DNA of 64,000 nucleotides from positions 1 through 64,000 of the forward strand of contig NZ_CAMIFY010000002.1 of NCBI RefSeq assembly GCF_946222985.1. Reading direction: 5' to 3'. The notes below the pieces were generated by a model. That model made no database searches, was not told where the DNA came from, and saw only the letters and a list, made by a program, of their open reading frames with translations. The DNA comes from an uncultured Corynebacterium sp. (GTDB taxonomy: Bacteria; Actinomycetota; Actinomycetes; Mycobacteriales; Mycobacteriaceae). Position 1 is the stretch's first letter; each line of letters begins with the position of its first letter. Positions 53,213 to 62,281 of the stretch are shown one piece after another. Made by a program: the position numbers and the translations under genes.

Positions 53213-54013
53213 TCAGTTCGACGGCTGCTCCCGCGCCTCGCGGCTGCGGATCAGTCGGGGAGCGGTGGTGAACAGCAGACCGCCGAGGATGTTGAGCGGG
53301 ATGACCCACCAGATCCACCCGAGCCAATCCAGGTAGCCGATGCCGGGGGCGTCGGCGTGGATGGCGCCGAAGATGATGATCGAGTCGAGCACCGAGTGGA
53401 ACAGCGACGCCCCGGTGAGGATGAACGCGCCGGTCACGGACGCGGCGATGATCGCGCTGGGGTTGTCCGTCCCGGCGTGCATCCTGGTCATCAGCGTGAT
53501 GGCCAGGCCCGCGAGCACGGCCAGTGCCGCGCCCTGCCAGCTCAGGCCGATGTCGAGGAAATGGTGCGCCTTCTCGGTAAGCTTCGGCACCAGCTCGGGC
53601 AGTCCGACGACGACCAACCAGATGGTGAGCCAGCCGCCGACGAGGTTCGACAGCAGCGTCACCACCCACAGGCGCACGAGTTCGGTCCACGTCCCGCGGC
53701 CGTCGAAGATCGCCATGAACGGGTAGTAGAACCCCTCGGTGAACAGCTCGGAATGCGCGAGGTAGAGGGCGATGAATCCGACGGAGAACGCCAGTCCAGC
53801 CAGCAGCGGGCTGCCGGTTTCGTGCAGCGTGAGGATGTACGCCAGGACGCCCACGGAAATCTCGACGCCACCGAGGAAACCGGTGGTGATGAGCGCGCGC
53901 CAAGATCGGTGCAGGCGTTCGGCCCCTTCTTCCGTGGCGGCCGAGTAGGTCTCTTCGACGGGATCTTCGACGCCGTCGACGTGATGGTCATGGGTGTGCT
54001 GATGTTCCGGCAT
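53213..54013 (-). CDS. Formate/nitrite transporter family channel
   Basis: 266 residues with six helices. His-rich N-terminus (MPEHQHTHDHHVDG). The FNT blocks are visible: FLGGVEISVGVLAYILT, FIALYLAHSELFTEGFYYPF (helix 2 broken loop), and SLFHSVLDSIIIF with the conserved pore His. This YfdC-like branch differs from FocA and NirC, so the substrate (formate, nitrite, hydrosulfide or another weak acid) is open. Confidence 0.88.
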   Translation of the reverse strand: MPEHQHTHDHHVDGVEDPVEETYSAATEEGAERLHRSWRALITTGFLGGVEISVGVLAYILTLHETGSPLLAGLAFSVGFIALYLAHSELFTEGFYYPFMAIFDGRGTWTELVRLWVVTLLSNLVGGWLTIWLVVVGLPELVPKLTEKAHHFLDIGLSWQGAALAVLAGLAITLMTRMHAGTDNPSAIIAASVTGAFILTGASLFHSVLDSIIIFGAIHADAPGIGYLDWLGWIWWVIPLNILGGLLFTTAPRLIRSREAREQPSN

Positions 54014-54161
54014 GGGACCTCGAATCGTGGATGGGTCCTTCGATAGTAAACGCCCGTCACGACCGGGAATGCGCTCGGTGGCGCATCGGGTGCGCGCACC
54101 CCGTCACCGCGGCACGGTCGTGGTCATCGGGTCGCTTCCGTCGCCGCTTCCGCACCCGCCC

Positions 54162-55238
54162 TCACCCCGTGAACGGTGGCGCGTGGGTGAGCGTGTCGTC
54201 GAGGCCGCGGCGGCGCAGTTCGGCGCGGGCGCGTTCGAGGCCGCCGTGCTCGAGTGCGGCGAGCGAAGTCGTGCCCGTCCACACGTGCTTGCCGAACCGC
54301 GACACCGTGACCTTCAGGTCGCCGACGAGATGCTCCAGATCGCCGGGGGTGTTGCGATGCTCGGAGGGCAGGGGCACGGGCAACACGAAGGCCTGGTCGA
54401 GGGGCGCGGAGGCCTCGACCTCGATGCGCCAGCCGAAGCCACGGCCCGACAGCCGCCATTCCTCGTCGGAGGTGGTCGTGGTCACGGGGCTGACGACGGG
54501 GTCGCCCAGGCGCACGACGCGCCCGTCGGGAAGCATGACCACCAAAGCCGTGACCTCCACCTTCAAGGGCCCTGAGGTGACCAGGCCTCCGGCGAACGCC
54601 AGCGACGCGCCGGGTTCGTCGAACCCCTGCGCCTGCCCCCACCACCACGACTCCGGGAAGCCCTCACGGCCCCAGTTCTTCTCCGAATAGACCTGGGCGC
54701 CGTCGAACTCCCAGGTCTCGTCGCCGATCGTCGCGATGCCCGACGCGCGGCCGCCCGGCAGCCACGGGTGCCAGTACTGGTTGAGGGCCGGGATCGACTG
54801 GAAGACGCTCGACCCACCGGCCAACCGGTGCGGCCACGGGGCCAGATCGTGGAAGGTGACGTCGAGCTTTGCATCGTCGCCGAGGTTGACGTGCAGCTCG
54901 CGGTCGTTGCCTTCGAATGCCGCGGCACCCGCGCCGCCTGCGTCTCCGCCGTCCGAACCGGAGAAACCGCCCCGCACGCCGAGGCCATCCGGGTCCGTCC
55001 ACGAACCGTCGAGGGCTTCCGTTCGCACGAAACCGTTGGGCCACGACGCCAGGCCGATCGTCGACCACGTTCCTTCCGGACCCTCGTTCGCGCCGCACAG
55101 GGCGATGACCACCCTCCCGGTGTCCGGGTCGGTGATGCGCCAGAAGTATCCCTCCATGGCGACGCCGCGATGTGCGCGCCGGGGATCCCCGAAGAGGGGA
55201 TCGGCGCCGGTGGAACGGTATCGGTCTAGGATGCCCAT
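54162..55238 (-). CDS. Tocopherol-cyclase-like protein
   Basis: 358 residues from the ATG at 55238 (MGILDRYRSTGADPLFGDPRRAHRG). MEGYFWRITDPDTGRVVIALCGANEG, LAPWPHRLAGGSSVFQSIPALNQYWHPWLPGGRASG and YSEKNWGREGFPESWWWGQAQGF are the conserved blocks of the tocopherol cyclase family (lipocalin-like). Corynebacteria do not make tocopherol, so the family name does not give the substrate. Divergent from the sugar dehydrogenase gene. Confidence 0.85.
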   Translation of the reverse strand: MGILDRYRSTGADPLFGDPRRAHRGVAMEGYFWRITDPDTGRVVIALCGANEGPEGTWSTIGLASWPNGFVRTEALDGSWTDPDGLGVRGGFSGSDGGDAGGAGAAAFEGNDRELHVNLGDDAKLDVTFHDLAPWPHRLAGGSSVFQSIPALNQYWHPWLPGGRASGIATIGDETWEFDGAQVYSEKNWGREGFPESWWWGQAQGFDEPGASLAFAGGLVTSGPLKVEVTALVVMLPDGRVVRLGDPVVSPVTTTTSDEEWRLSGRGFGWRIEVEASAPLDQAFVLPVPLPSEHRNTPGDLEHLVGDLKVTVSRFGKHVWTGTTSLAALEHGGLERARAELRRRGLDDTLTHAPPFTG

Positions 55239-55324
55239 GCCGTCAGTGAAGCACGGGGGAGGGCATCCGGGAAGGGGGCGGCGCGAAAACTCAAGGAGGA
55301 GAAATAACCGCTTCTCTTCGCCCG

Positions 55325-55330
55325 TACACT
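55325..55330 (+). promoter_or_regulatory. -10 box of the 55337 gene (leaderless)
   Basis: TACACT six bases before the ATG at 55337. Confidence 0.6.
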
Positions 55331-55336
55331 GCGGGC

Positions 55337-56578
55337 ATGCGACGACTTCTCGCCCTGACGGCCGCCGCTTCACTTCTGTTGGCGGCGTGCTCCGATGATT
55401 CCGGCGGGCCCGGAGGCGCGTCCGACGCCGATTCCGCCGGTGGGACCGGGGCCGCATCGCCCGATCGTGCGGGCGGCGATGGTGGCGACGGTGGGGCCGG
55501 CGTCGTCGGCGAGGTGTCCGAGGACTTCACCGTCACCGAGCAGGGGACCTTCGATGAAGGCTGGGCGATGGCGTTTCTGCCCGGCACGGATCATCTGCTG
55601 ATCACCGAGCGCGGCGGCGGGTTGAAGTTGCGGAACCAGAACTCCGGCGAGGTCGTCGACGTCGCCGGCGCCCCGGAGGTCCACGCCGCGGGCCAGGCGG
55701 GAATGCACGACGTCATCCCCGGCCCGACGTTCGACGAGGACGGCACGGTCTACCTCAGCTGGGTGCGCGATGACCCCGACGGTGCGCAGGGCGTCGTGGG
55801 GCGGGGGAGGCTGGACGTCGACGGTGGGCGGTTGAGCGACCTCGACGTCATTTGGGAGCAGACCCCCGCTGCGGGAGACGGACACCTGTCGTTGCGGATG
55901 CTCGTCCAGGGCGAGCATCTGTTCGTCACGTCCGGCGACCGACAGGAATTCACGCCGGCGCAGGACACGTCCGACAACCTGGGGTCCATCGTCCGGCTCA
56001 CCCTCGACGGCGAGCCCGCGCGGGGCAATCCGTGGGCGGGGGAGGGCGGTTCGGAAAACGGTGCGGAAAACGGCGCCGCCCCGGAGAACAAGGCCGCCGA
56101 ATTGTGGACCATCGGCCACCGCAATCCTCTGGGCATCGCCGAGGACGTCGACGGCAACATCTGGTCGTCCGAGATGGGTCCGCAGGGCGGCGACGAGCTC
56201 AACCGCATCGACGCCGGCGCGAACTACGGCTGGCCGGAGGCATCCATGGGCGTCCATTACGACGGTGAGGACATTCCCGACCACGCCGACGGTGACGGCT
56301 TCACCGCTCCGGAAGCGCATTGGGTGCCCGCGATTTCTCCCGGCAACCTGATGATCTACCGCGGCTCGCTTTTCGACGGCTGGTCCAACTCCGCATTGCT
56401 CGGTGGATTGTCCGGGCAGAAGATCGTCCGCGTCGAACTCGACGGCGATGCCGCGACCATCGCCGAAGAGTGGGACATGGGCGAGCGCATCCGCGCCATC
56501 GACGAGGCCCCGGATGGTTCGCTGTGGGTCCTCGAAGACGGCGCCGGCGGCCGGCTGCTGGAGCTCCGCCCGAAGTGA
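55337..56578 (+). CDS. PQQ-dependent sugar dehydrogenase family lipoprotein
   Basis: 413 residues. Signal peptide with lipobox SLLLAAC, a 40-residue Gly/Ser/Asp linker, then a six-bladed propeller of the soluble aldose dehydrogenase (Asd/YliI, GSDH) family: GWAMAFLPGTDHLLITERGGGLKL, AGQAGMHDVIPGPTF, ELWTIGHRNPLGIAEDVDGNIWSSEMGPQGGDELNRIDAGANYGWPEAS. The GHRNP and GPQGGDELN blocks line the cofactor pocket. PQQ synthesis genes are not in the window, so the enzyme may depend on external PQQ. Faces outward. Confidence 0.9.
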   Translation: MRRLLALTAAASLLLAACSDDSGGPGGASDADSAGGTGAASPDRAGGDGGDGGAGVVGEVSEDFTVTEQGTFDEGWAMAFLPGTDHLLITERGGGLKLRNQNSGEVVDVAGAPEVHAAGQAGMHDVIPGPTFDEDGTVYLSWVRDDPDGAQGVVGRGRLDVDGGRLSDLDVIWEQTPAAGDGHLSLRMLVQGEHLFVTSGDRQEFTPAQDTSDNLGSIVRLTLDGEPARGNPWAGEGGSENGAENGAAPENKAAELWTIGHRNPLGIAEDVDGNIWSSEMGPQGGDELNRIDAGANYGWPEASMGVHYDGEDIPDHADGDGFTAPEAHWVPAISPGNLMIYRGSLFDGWSNSALLGGLSGQKIVRVELDGDAATIAEEWDMGERIRAIDEAPDGSLWVLEDGAGGRLLELRPK

Positions 56579-56586
56579 CCGGGCGG

Positions 56587-57198
56587 CTAGGAGCTGACGC
56601 CCAGCACCGTGCCGATCGTGGCGTCGTCGCCGAGCACGTCGAGCATGCAGGCGGCGAGGTCGGCGCGCGGGATCGACCCGGACAGCGTGCCCTCGTCGGA
56701 GACCTCGAGCGCGCGCCACGTTCCGGTGGCGGGCTTGTCCTTCAAGCCGGTGGGGCGCACGACGGTCCAGTCCAGGCCGGAGGCGAAGACGGTGGCTTCC
56801 TGCCGGTCGTGGTCGGCGAGCGGCTTGGCCAGCACGGCCTTCATCAGCACCCGCAACAGCGCGGGCATCTGGGATCCGGAATCGCCGGCGCCCAAGGACG
56901 ACTGGACGACCAGGCGACGCACGCCCGCGTCCTTCATCGCCGCGATGGCGGCTTCGGTGACCTTCGTCCGCTGGTGCTCGACGCCCTTCGCACCGCCGAC
57001 GGTGACGACCACGGCGTCGGCGCCGGTGATCGCCTCGCGCACGACGTCGACGTCGGTGGCGTCGCCCGCGACGATCGTCGCGCCGGCGGGGCCCGTGCCG
57101 CTGCGGGAGACGACGGTGACGTCGTGGTCGGCGGCCATCGCCACCGAGGCCAACTGGGCTCCGGTGCCCTGCGAACCGCCGATGATGGTGATCTTCAC
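56587..57198 (-). CDS. NAD(P)H-binding atypical SDR
   Basis: 203 residues from GTG 57198, with GGGAGAG upstream. N-terminal glycine motif KITIIGGSQGTGAQLASVA, then VVTVGGAKGVEHQRTKVTEAAIAAM and RLVVQSSLGAGDS, matching the NmrA-like/SDR_a5 group that has no YxxxK site. Such proteins act as reductases or redox sensors. Role unknown. Divergent from the FUSC-type gene with 141 nt between starts. Confidence 0.85.
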   Translation of the reverse strand: MKITIIGGSQGTGAQLASVAMAADHDVTVVSRSGTGPAGATIVAGDATDVDVVREAITGADAVVVTVGGAKGVEHQRTKVTEAAIAAMKDAGVRRLVVQSSLGAGDSGSQMPALLRVLMKAVLAKPLADHDRQEATVFASGLDWTVVRPTGLKDKPATGTWRALEVSDEGTLSGSIPRADLAACMLDVLGDDATIGTVLGVSS

Positions 57199-57339
57199 GT
57201 GTGCTCTCCCGTGGTTGCTGATTGGTCGCCGAATCGGGCGTAATCTGCCAGGGTAATCGGGCCCCCGGGGCGTCGTCGACGTGGCCGTCGCAAAGCGGCG
57301 CCGGGGCCCGGCGAACCCGACCGACGCGAGCGAAGGACG

Positions 57340-58428
57340 ATGATGAGCGACGCCGATGCGACCATGCGATCGGACTGGAGCCGCATCTGGCGGCTCGGCC
57401 CGCCGGTGATGCCCGTGGCCGACCGGTTGCGCCTGGGCATGCCGACGATCCTCATCCTCGTCGTCGGCGCTTTGATGGGCCGCTACCTCGACGCGTTGCT
57501 GGTGGGTCTGGGCACGTACACGGTGCTCTTCGGCGGCATCCCGGGGCGGCGTCATCGCGCGATCGTCATGGCGGCCGGGGGCGTCGGATTGGTCGCGGCG
57601 GTCAGTGCGGGAGTGGCGGTCGCCGGTTCCCTGCCCTGGACGCTGGTGGCCTTCGTCGGTGCGTCGTTGCTGGCGGTGGTCCTTGATTCGGCGGTGCGGT
57701 TGGGCCCGCCGGGCCCGTACTTCTTCACGCTGATGGTCGGTGGCGGCGGCATCATCGGCATCGCGGGGTTCACGGTCGCCGACGTCGTGCCGCAGTTGGC
57801 CGCCGGCGCCGTCGTCGCCTTCGTCGCCGCGGTGGCGGGCGCGGATCGTCCCGAGCCCACCGCGGGCGACGGGGAGGGGACCGAGTCGCTTGACGACGGA
57901 CCCGCGTCGACGTCGTCACGCGTTTTCTCCGACGTGCTCGCTCGCCTGACCTGGCCGCACCCGGACTCCGTGACGTTCGTCCGCGTGGTGGTGGCCACCC
58001 TGGTGACGTTCGCCGCCCTGACCCTGGCCAACGACTCGCACCCGTTCTGGGCCGTGCTGGTCGTCGTGCTGGTGCTGTCGTACCCCGGCGACCAGGGCAC
58101 GCTGATGCTGCGGACGTTCCATCGCGTCGTCGGCACCGCGATCGGGTTCTTCGCGTTCTGGGCGTGGACCCTCGTCGCCCCGCCGGCGTGGGTCGCGTTC
58201 GTGGCCATCGGCGTGCTGCTGTGGATCACCATGGGGCTGGCGCCGCGCAACTACGGCTACGCCTGCGTCGCCATCACGCTGCTGGCGCTGCTGATGACGC
58301 AGGCCCTGATGCCCGACGCCCCGCCAGGTCAGCTGGCCACGGCGCGCGTGATCGACACCGTCGTCGGTGCCGTCGTCGCGATCGGGTGCATGCTGCTGAT
58401 CCGGCCGTGGGGGCGGGTGCGGGCCTAG
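57340..58428 (+). CDS. FUSC-type membrane protein (aromatic acid exporter-like)
   Basis: 362 residues, GAAGGA upstream. Two bundles of about five or six helices separated by a cytosolic linker (residues about 165-205, Asp/Glu/Ser-rich). The second bundle begins SVTFVRVVVATLVTFAALTLANDSHPFWAVLVVVLVLSYPGD and has RTFHRVVGTAIGFFAFW, the FUSC family signature (HRxxGTxxG). Related proteins export aromatic acids or fusaric acid. The stop codon shares the CTAG of the convergent DUF3592 gene. Confidence 0.82.
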   Translation: MMSDADATMRSDWSRIWRLGPPVMPVADRLRLGMPTILILVVGALMGRYLDALLVGLGTYTVLFGGIPGRRHRAIVMAAGGVGLVAAVSAGVAVAGSLPWTLVAFVGASLLAVVLDSAVRLGPPGPYFFTLMVGGGGIIGIAGFTVADVVPQLAAGAVVAFVAAVAGADRPEPTAGDGEGTESLDDGPASTSSRVFSDVLARLTWPHPDSVTFVRVVVATLVTFAALTLANDSHPFWAVLVVVLVLSYPGDQGTLMLRTFHRVVGTAIGFFAFWAWTLVAPPAWVAFVAIGVLLWITMGLAPRNYGYACVAITLLALLMTQALMPDAPPGQLATARVIDTVVGAVVAIGCMLLIRPWGRVRA

Positions 58429-58838
58429 AGCGAGGCCTGCATGAGGATGAACATCCCGGCCAGCACAAACGCCACGCCCGCGGCGCCGAGCAGTCCGTTG
58501 AGCAGGAACCGGGGGTCGGCCTGCCGGGGCACGCGGACCCGGCCGGGCTCGCCGTCGTCGGTCGGCGGATCGATGTCGACCTCGATGACCTGGCCGACGC
58601 GGGAGGCGGCGAAGTTGCTGTAGAAGGTGTCGGTGACCCGGCGCACCGTGCCGTCGCGGTCGGTGACCTCGAGGACCAGGGCGCGCAGATCATCGCCCGG
58701 GCGGCCGATGGAGCCGGTGACGGCGGCGGTGGTGCGGAAACGGCGCTGGTCGCGCTGCCATCGCAGGGCGGCCCACCCCACCGCCGCCGCGATCGCGACG
58801 ACGCCGATGGCCAGCAGCACCGAGGCCACGAGCATCAC
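58425..58838 (-). CDS. DUF3592 membrane protein
   Basis: 137 residues. A helix at each end (LVASVLLAIGVVAIAAAVGWAAL and LNGLLGAAGVAFVLAGMFILM) encloses an extracytoplasmic beta domain with DTFYSNFAASRVGQVIEVDIDPPTDD. This fits DUF3592, of unknown function. ATG 58838 or the next ATG could start it. Confidence 0.8.
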   Translation of the reverse strand: MMLVASVLLAIGVVAIAAAVGWAALRWQRDQRRFRTTAAVTGSIGRPGDDLRALVLEVTDRDGTVRRVTDTFYSNFAASRVGQVIEVDIDPPTDDGEPGRVRVPRQADPRFLLNGLLGAAGVAFVLAGMFILMQASL

Positions 58839-58885
58839 CGATCACCTCCGTCGTCGTGGATCGAGCGTCGTTCAGCGCGTCGCCG

Positions 58886-59764
58886 TCAGGCTACCGCTCG
58901 CGCGGTCGTGCGCTTGGCGACGGCGGCGACGAGAACGACGACGGCCGCGCCGGCGGCGGTCCACGTCAACAGTTGGCTGTCGAAGGTGCCCTCGGTGCGG
59001 GCGACGGCGACCCAGGCCAGGTCCCACGCCGTGGCCAGCGCGGGGGCGATGCGGCCGCCGTCGCGAATCGCGGCGAGCACCGCGACTCCCGCGGCGACGA
59101 CGATGCCGACGACGCCGACGGAGATCTCCTCGAAGGCGGTGATGCCCTCGGCGGCGAAGGTGGCGTAGACGTTGGCGAACGTCGCCACGAGCACCCAGCC
59201 GAAGTACAGGCCGAAGGTGCCGTCGGTGAGCACGAGCTCGACGGCGCCGCCGGTGCGCGGGCGTCCCAGGACGTACATGATCCGGACGAGCACGGCGAGC
59301 AGCACGAGGATCACGGCCACCGACAACCAGAGGGCGTCGAGCTGGACGGTCCACAACCACGCGCCGTTGAGGAACGCGGACAGGATCGCCCACGGGCGCA
59401 GCACGCGCTGGCGCTCGGAACGGCGGGCGACGGGAGTCAGCTGCCAGATCGCGTAGGCGGCCAGTCCGACGTAGATGACGCTCCAGATGCTGAAGGCCGT
59501 CCCGGCCGGAGCCAGGGGAGTCGCGTCGGCGGACAGGGCGCCGCCGGCGGCCTCGGCGACGGGCGTGCCGCCGAGTGCGCCGCTGCCGATGAAGGCCATG
59601 ACGATCGCGGCGGCGACGCCGACGACGGTGATGATGGCCATCGGCCAGGGGTTGTGGTCGGGGTCGTGGGTGGCGGAGCGATCGGGGTCGCGATCGGGTC
59701 CGCGGCCGGAACCGTCGTGCGGGTCGGAGTGGCGGGCGCTGTGGGCTGAGGCGTTGTTGTTCAT
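58886..59764 (-). CDS. TspO/MBR-like tryptophan-rich membrane protein
   Basis: 292 residues. A charged His/Asp/Arg-rich N-terminus of 40 residues precedes about seven predicted helices. LAPAGTAFSIWSVIYVGLAAYAIWQL and LSAFLNGAWLWTVQLDALWLSVAVILVLL resemble the P-x-x-x-F-x-x-x-W and W-rich segments of TspO, in the longer actinobacterial version annotated as tryptophan-rich sensory protein. Ligand (porphyrin, other) unknown. Confidence 0.8.
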   Translation of the reverse strand: MNNNASAHSARHSDPHDGSGRGPDRDPDRSATHDPDHNPWPMAIITVVGVAAAIVMAFIGSGALGGTPVAEAAGGALSADATPLAPAGTAFSIWSVIYVGLAAYAIWQLTPVARRSERQRVLRPWAILSAFLNGAWLWTVQLDALWLSVAVILVLLAVLVRIMYVLGRPRTGGAVELVLTDGTFGLYFGWVLVATFANVYATFAAEGITAFEEISVGVVGIVVAAGVAVLAAIRDGGRIAPALATAWDLAWVAVARTEGTFDSQLLTWTAAGAAVVVLVAAVAKRTTARAVA

Positions 59765-59784
59765 GTCGTTGTCCCAGCGTACGG

Positions 59785-59803
59785 AAAAAACACGAACCCC
59801 GTG
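59785..59803 (-). terminator. Short terminator after the SDR gene
   Basis: CACG-GGGTT-CGTG stem followed on the minus strand by TTTTTT, 8 nt past the SDR stop. Confidence 0.6.
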
Positions 59804-59810
59804 AGTGGCG

Positions 59811-60698
59811 TTAACCTGCCGTCGGCAGATCCCCGCGGCGCTCCAGCTCCCCGCGGTACTTCGCCATCCCCCTGCGTCCCAGCGGCTCGAGCCGGGGCAG
59901 GACGTGCGGCAGCAGCCCCGGGGCCAGCATCGCGACCCGGGCCAGCCACCCGTCGACCCGATTGGGGAACACCTCGGGCACGTGGCGCCCGATCACGTCG
60001 ATGACCCGCGCGGCGATGTCCTCCGGCGACTGCGGGGGACCGAGGAACTGCAGCGCATTGCCGTCTTCGGCGACCTCCCGCCACAGCATGGGCGTGTCCA
60101 CGGAACTCGGCAGCACCGTCGTCACCGCGATGCGCTCGTCGCGCAGGCTCATCCCCAGCGACAGCATCGCCCCGCGCAGCCCGAATTTGCCGGCGGCGTA
60201 GACCGCCTGATCGGGCATCGGCATCACGCCGCCGAGCGAGCCGAGAACGATGACGTGCGAGCGCACCCTCTTGGCCCGAGGCCGAGCCCGCATCTTCGCT
60301 CGGGCCCGCGACTTCACCCGGGCCCGCGCGCGTGATTCGTCCAACCGTCCGTTGCGCAGCAGCGGCAGGGCCAAGCGCACCAGGTGCATGGGGGACGCCA
60401 GATTGACGGCGAGTTCGGCGTCGACGTCGTCGGTGGTGCGATCGGCGAAGTTCTCGTTCGACACCATCCCCGCCGCATGGACGAGGACGTCGATGCGTCC
60501 GTGACGGTGCGAGACGTCGTCAAGCAACGTCCGCAGCGACGCGGGATCCGAGACGTCGACGTCCGGCAGGTCGGCCTCGACGACGATCGCCCCGGCGTCT
60601 CTCAGCGTCGCGACCATCGCCGTGCCGATGCCGCCGCGCGCGCCCGCGACCACGGCGACGGCGCCGGTGAGATCGATGTCGCCTCGCGTGGGTGCCAT
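59811..60698 (-). CDS. Short-chain dehydrogenase/reductase with Arg-rich insert
   Basis: 295 residues from the ATG at 60698 (MAPTRGDIDLTGAVAVVAGARGG). Classical SDR: cofactor motif AGARGGIG, VLVHAAG, catalytic S154, Y167 and K171 (VLGSLGGVMPMPDQAVYAAGK). Between helix 4 and beta 5 a stretch of about 30 residues (118-147), mostly Arg/Ala/Lys (SRARARVKSRARAKMRARPR), interrupts the fold at a surface loop. The C-terminal 90 residues suit a membrane-peripheral SDR. Substrate unknown. Confidence 0.88.
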   Translation of the reverse strand: MAPTRGDIDLTGAVAVVAGARGGIGTAMVATLRDAGAIVVEADLPDVDVSDPASLRTLLDDVSHRHGRIDVLVHAAGMVSNENFADRTTDDVDAELAVNLASPMHLVRLALPLLRNGRLDESRARARVKSRARAKMRARPRAKRVRSHVIVLGSLGGVMPMPDQAVYAAGKFGLRGAMLSLGMSLRDERIAVTTVLPSSVDTPMLWREVAEDGNALQFLGPPQSPEDIAARVIDVIGRHVPEVFPNRVDGWLARVAMLAPGLLPHVLPRLEPLGRRGMAKYRGELERRGDLPTAG

Positions 60699-60776
60699 GG
60701 ACGCACAGGTTACCGTCGGCCCAGGCTGACCGCGGGCGATCGGACCACGCCCGGGTGGCCGATCCACCCGAGGCCC

Positions 60777-60782
60777 TATCCT
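60777..60782 (+). promoter_or_regulatory. -10 box of the GuaB1 gene (leaderless)
   Basis: TATCCT seven bases before the ATG at 60790. Confidence 0.65.
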
Positions 60783-60789
60783 GGCGGCC

Positions 60790-62226
60790 ATGCGATTCCT
60801 CGATGATTCCCGCCCGCCCTACGACCTGACCTACGACGACGTCTTCATGGTCCCGTCTCGGTCGTCGGTGGGCTCCCGGATGTCGGTGGACCTGTCGACC
60901 TCCGACGGCACGGGCACCACGATCCCGCTGGTGGTGGCCAACATGACCGCGGTGTCGGGCCGCCGCATGGCCGAGACCATCGCCCGCCGCGGCGGCATGG
61001 CGATCTTGCCGCAGGACGTGCCCGCCGACATCGCGGCCGACACGATCCGTCAGGTCAAGGCCGCGCACCTGATCTTCGAAACGCCCATCACCGTCAAGCC
61101 GCACCACACGGTCGGCTACGCCCGCAACCTCCTGCCCAAGCGCGCCCACGGCGCCGCGGTCGTCGTCGACGGCGACGTGCCCGTCGGCATGATCACCGAA
61201 AAGGACTTGCGCGGCTCCGACAACTTCGCGCAGGTCGGCACCCTCATGAGCGACACGCTGCTGACGCTGCCGTCGTCGGTGGATCCGCAGGAGGCGTTCG
61301 ACCGGCTCGTCGCCGCCAGCCGCAAGCTCGCGCCCGTGGTCGACGGCGAGGGCAAGCTCGCCGGCATCCTCACCCGCCGCGGCGCCCTGCGCGCGACCCT
61401 GTACCGCCCCGCCGTCGACGCCGACCATCGCCTGCGCGTCGGCGCGGCGCTGGGCATCAACGGCGACGTCGAGGGCCGGGCGACCGCATTGCTCGAGGCC
61501 GGGGCCGACACGCTCGTCATCGACACCGCCCACGGGCACCAGGATTCGATGCTGCGCGCCCTCGAACGCGTCCGTGCCCTGGCGCCGGACGTGCCGCTGG
61601 TGGCCGGCAACGTCGTCACCGCCGACGGCGTGCGCGACTTGGTCGAGGCGGGCGCCGACATCGTCAAGGTCGGAGTCGGCCCGGGCGCGATGTGCACCAC
61701 CCGCATGCAGACCGGTGTCGGCCGCCCGCAGTTCTCCGCGGTCCTGGAATGCGCCGAGGCCGCCCGTGAGCTCGGGGCCCACGTCTGGGCCGACGGCGGC
61801 GTGCGCCACCCGCGCGACGTGGCGCTGGCCCTGGCCGCCGGCGCGTCCAACGTCATGGTCGGCTCCTGGTTCGCCGGCACCCACGAGTCCCCCGGTGACT
61901 TGAAGGTCGACGCCGACGGCCAGATGTACAAGGAGTCCTTCGGCATGGCATCCCACCGCGCCGTCGAGTCGCGCAACGCCGGCATCGACGCCTTCGAGAA
62001 GGCCCGCCGGGCGATGTTCGAGGAGGGCATCTCCTCGGCGCGCATCCGCCTGGAGCCGGACCGCGGGGGAGTCGAGGACCTCGTCGACGGCATCGTCTCC
62101 GGCGTGCGTTCGTCGTTCACCTACGCCGGTGCCGCGGACATCGAATCCTTCCGTGAACGCGCCACCGTCGGAGTGCAGTCGGCCGCCGGTTTCTACGAGG
62201 GCCAGGCGCGCCCCGGCGTGCGCTGA
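60790..62226 (+). CDS. guaB1: GuaB1 family IMPDH-related protein, GMP reductase
   Basis: 478 residues. An IMPDH/GMPR TIM barrel with a pair of CBS domains inserted after residue 95 (TVGYARNLLPKRAHGAAVVVDGDVPVGMITEKDL). Catalytic C302 in GVGPGAMCTTRM; active-site DTAHGHQDSML and AGNVVTADGVRDLVEAGADIVKVG are conserved. It is the actinobacterial GuaB1 group; the M. smegmatis member was shown to be a GMP reductase (GMP to IMP, NADPH). It recycles guanine nucleotides. Confidence 0.93.
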   Translation: MRFLDDSRPPYDLTYDDVFMVPSRSSVGSRMSVDLSTSDGTGTTIPLVVANMTAVSGRRMAETIARRGGMAILPQDVPADIAADTIRQVKAAHLIFETPITVKPHHTVGYARNLLPKRAHGAAVVVDGDVPVGMITEKDLRGSDNFAQVGTLMSDTLLTLPSSVDPQEAFDRLVAASRKLAPVVDGEGKLAGILTRRGALRATLYRPAVDADHRLRVGAALGINGDVEGRATALLEAGADTLVIDTAHGHQDSMLRALERVRALAPDVPLVAGNVVTADGVRDLVEAGADIVKVGVGPGAMCTTRMQTGVGRPQFSAVLECAEAARELGAHVWADGGVRHPRDVALALAAGASNVMVGSWFAGTHESPGDLKVDADGQMYKESFGMASHRAVESRNAGIDAFEKARRAMFEEGISSARIRLEPDRGGVEDLVDGIVSGVRSSFTYAGAADIESFRERATVGVQSAAGFYEGQARPGVR

Positions 62227-62269
62227 CGATCGGCGGGGACGGGCGGCGTCGCACAGCAGCCGTCGGCCG

Positions 62270-62275
62270 TAGCAT
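62270..62275 (+). promoter_or_regulatory. -10 box of the PIG-L gene (leaderless)
   Basis: TAGCAT six bases before the ATG at 62282. Confidence 0.6.
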
Positions 62276-62281
62276 GGTGAC

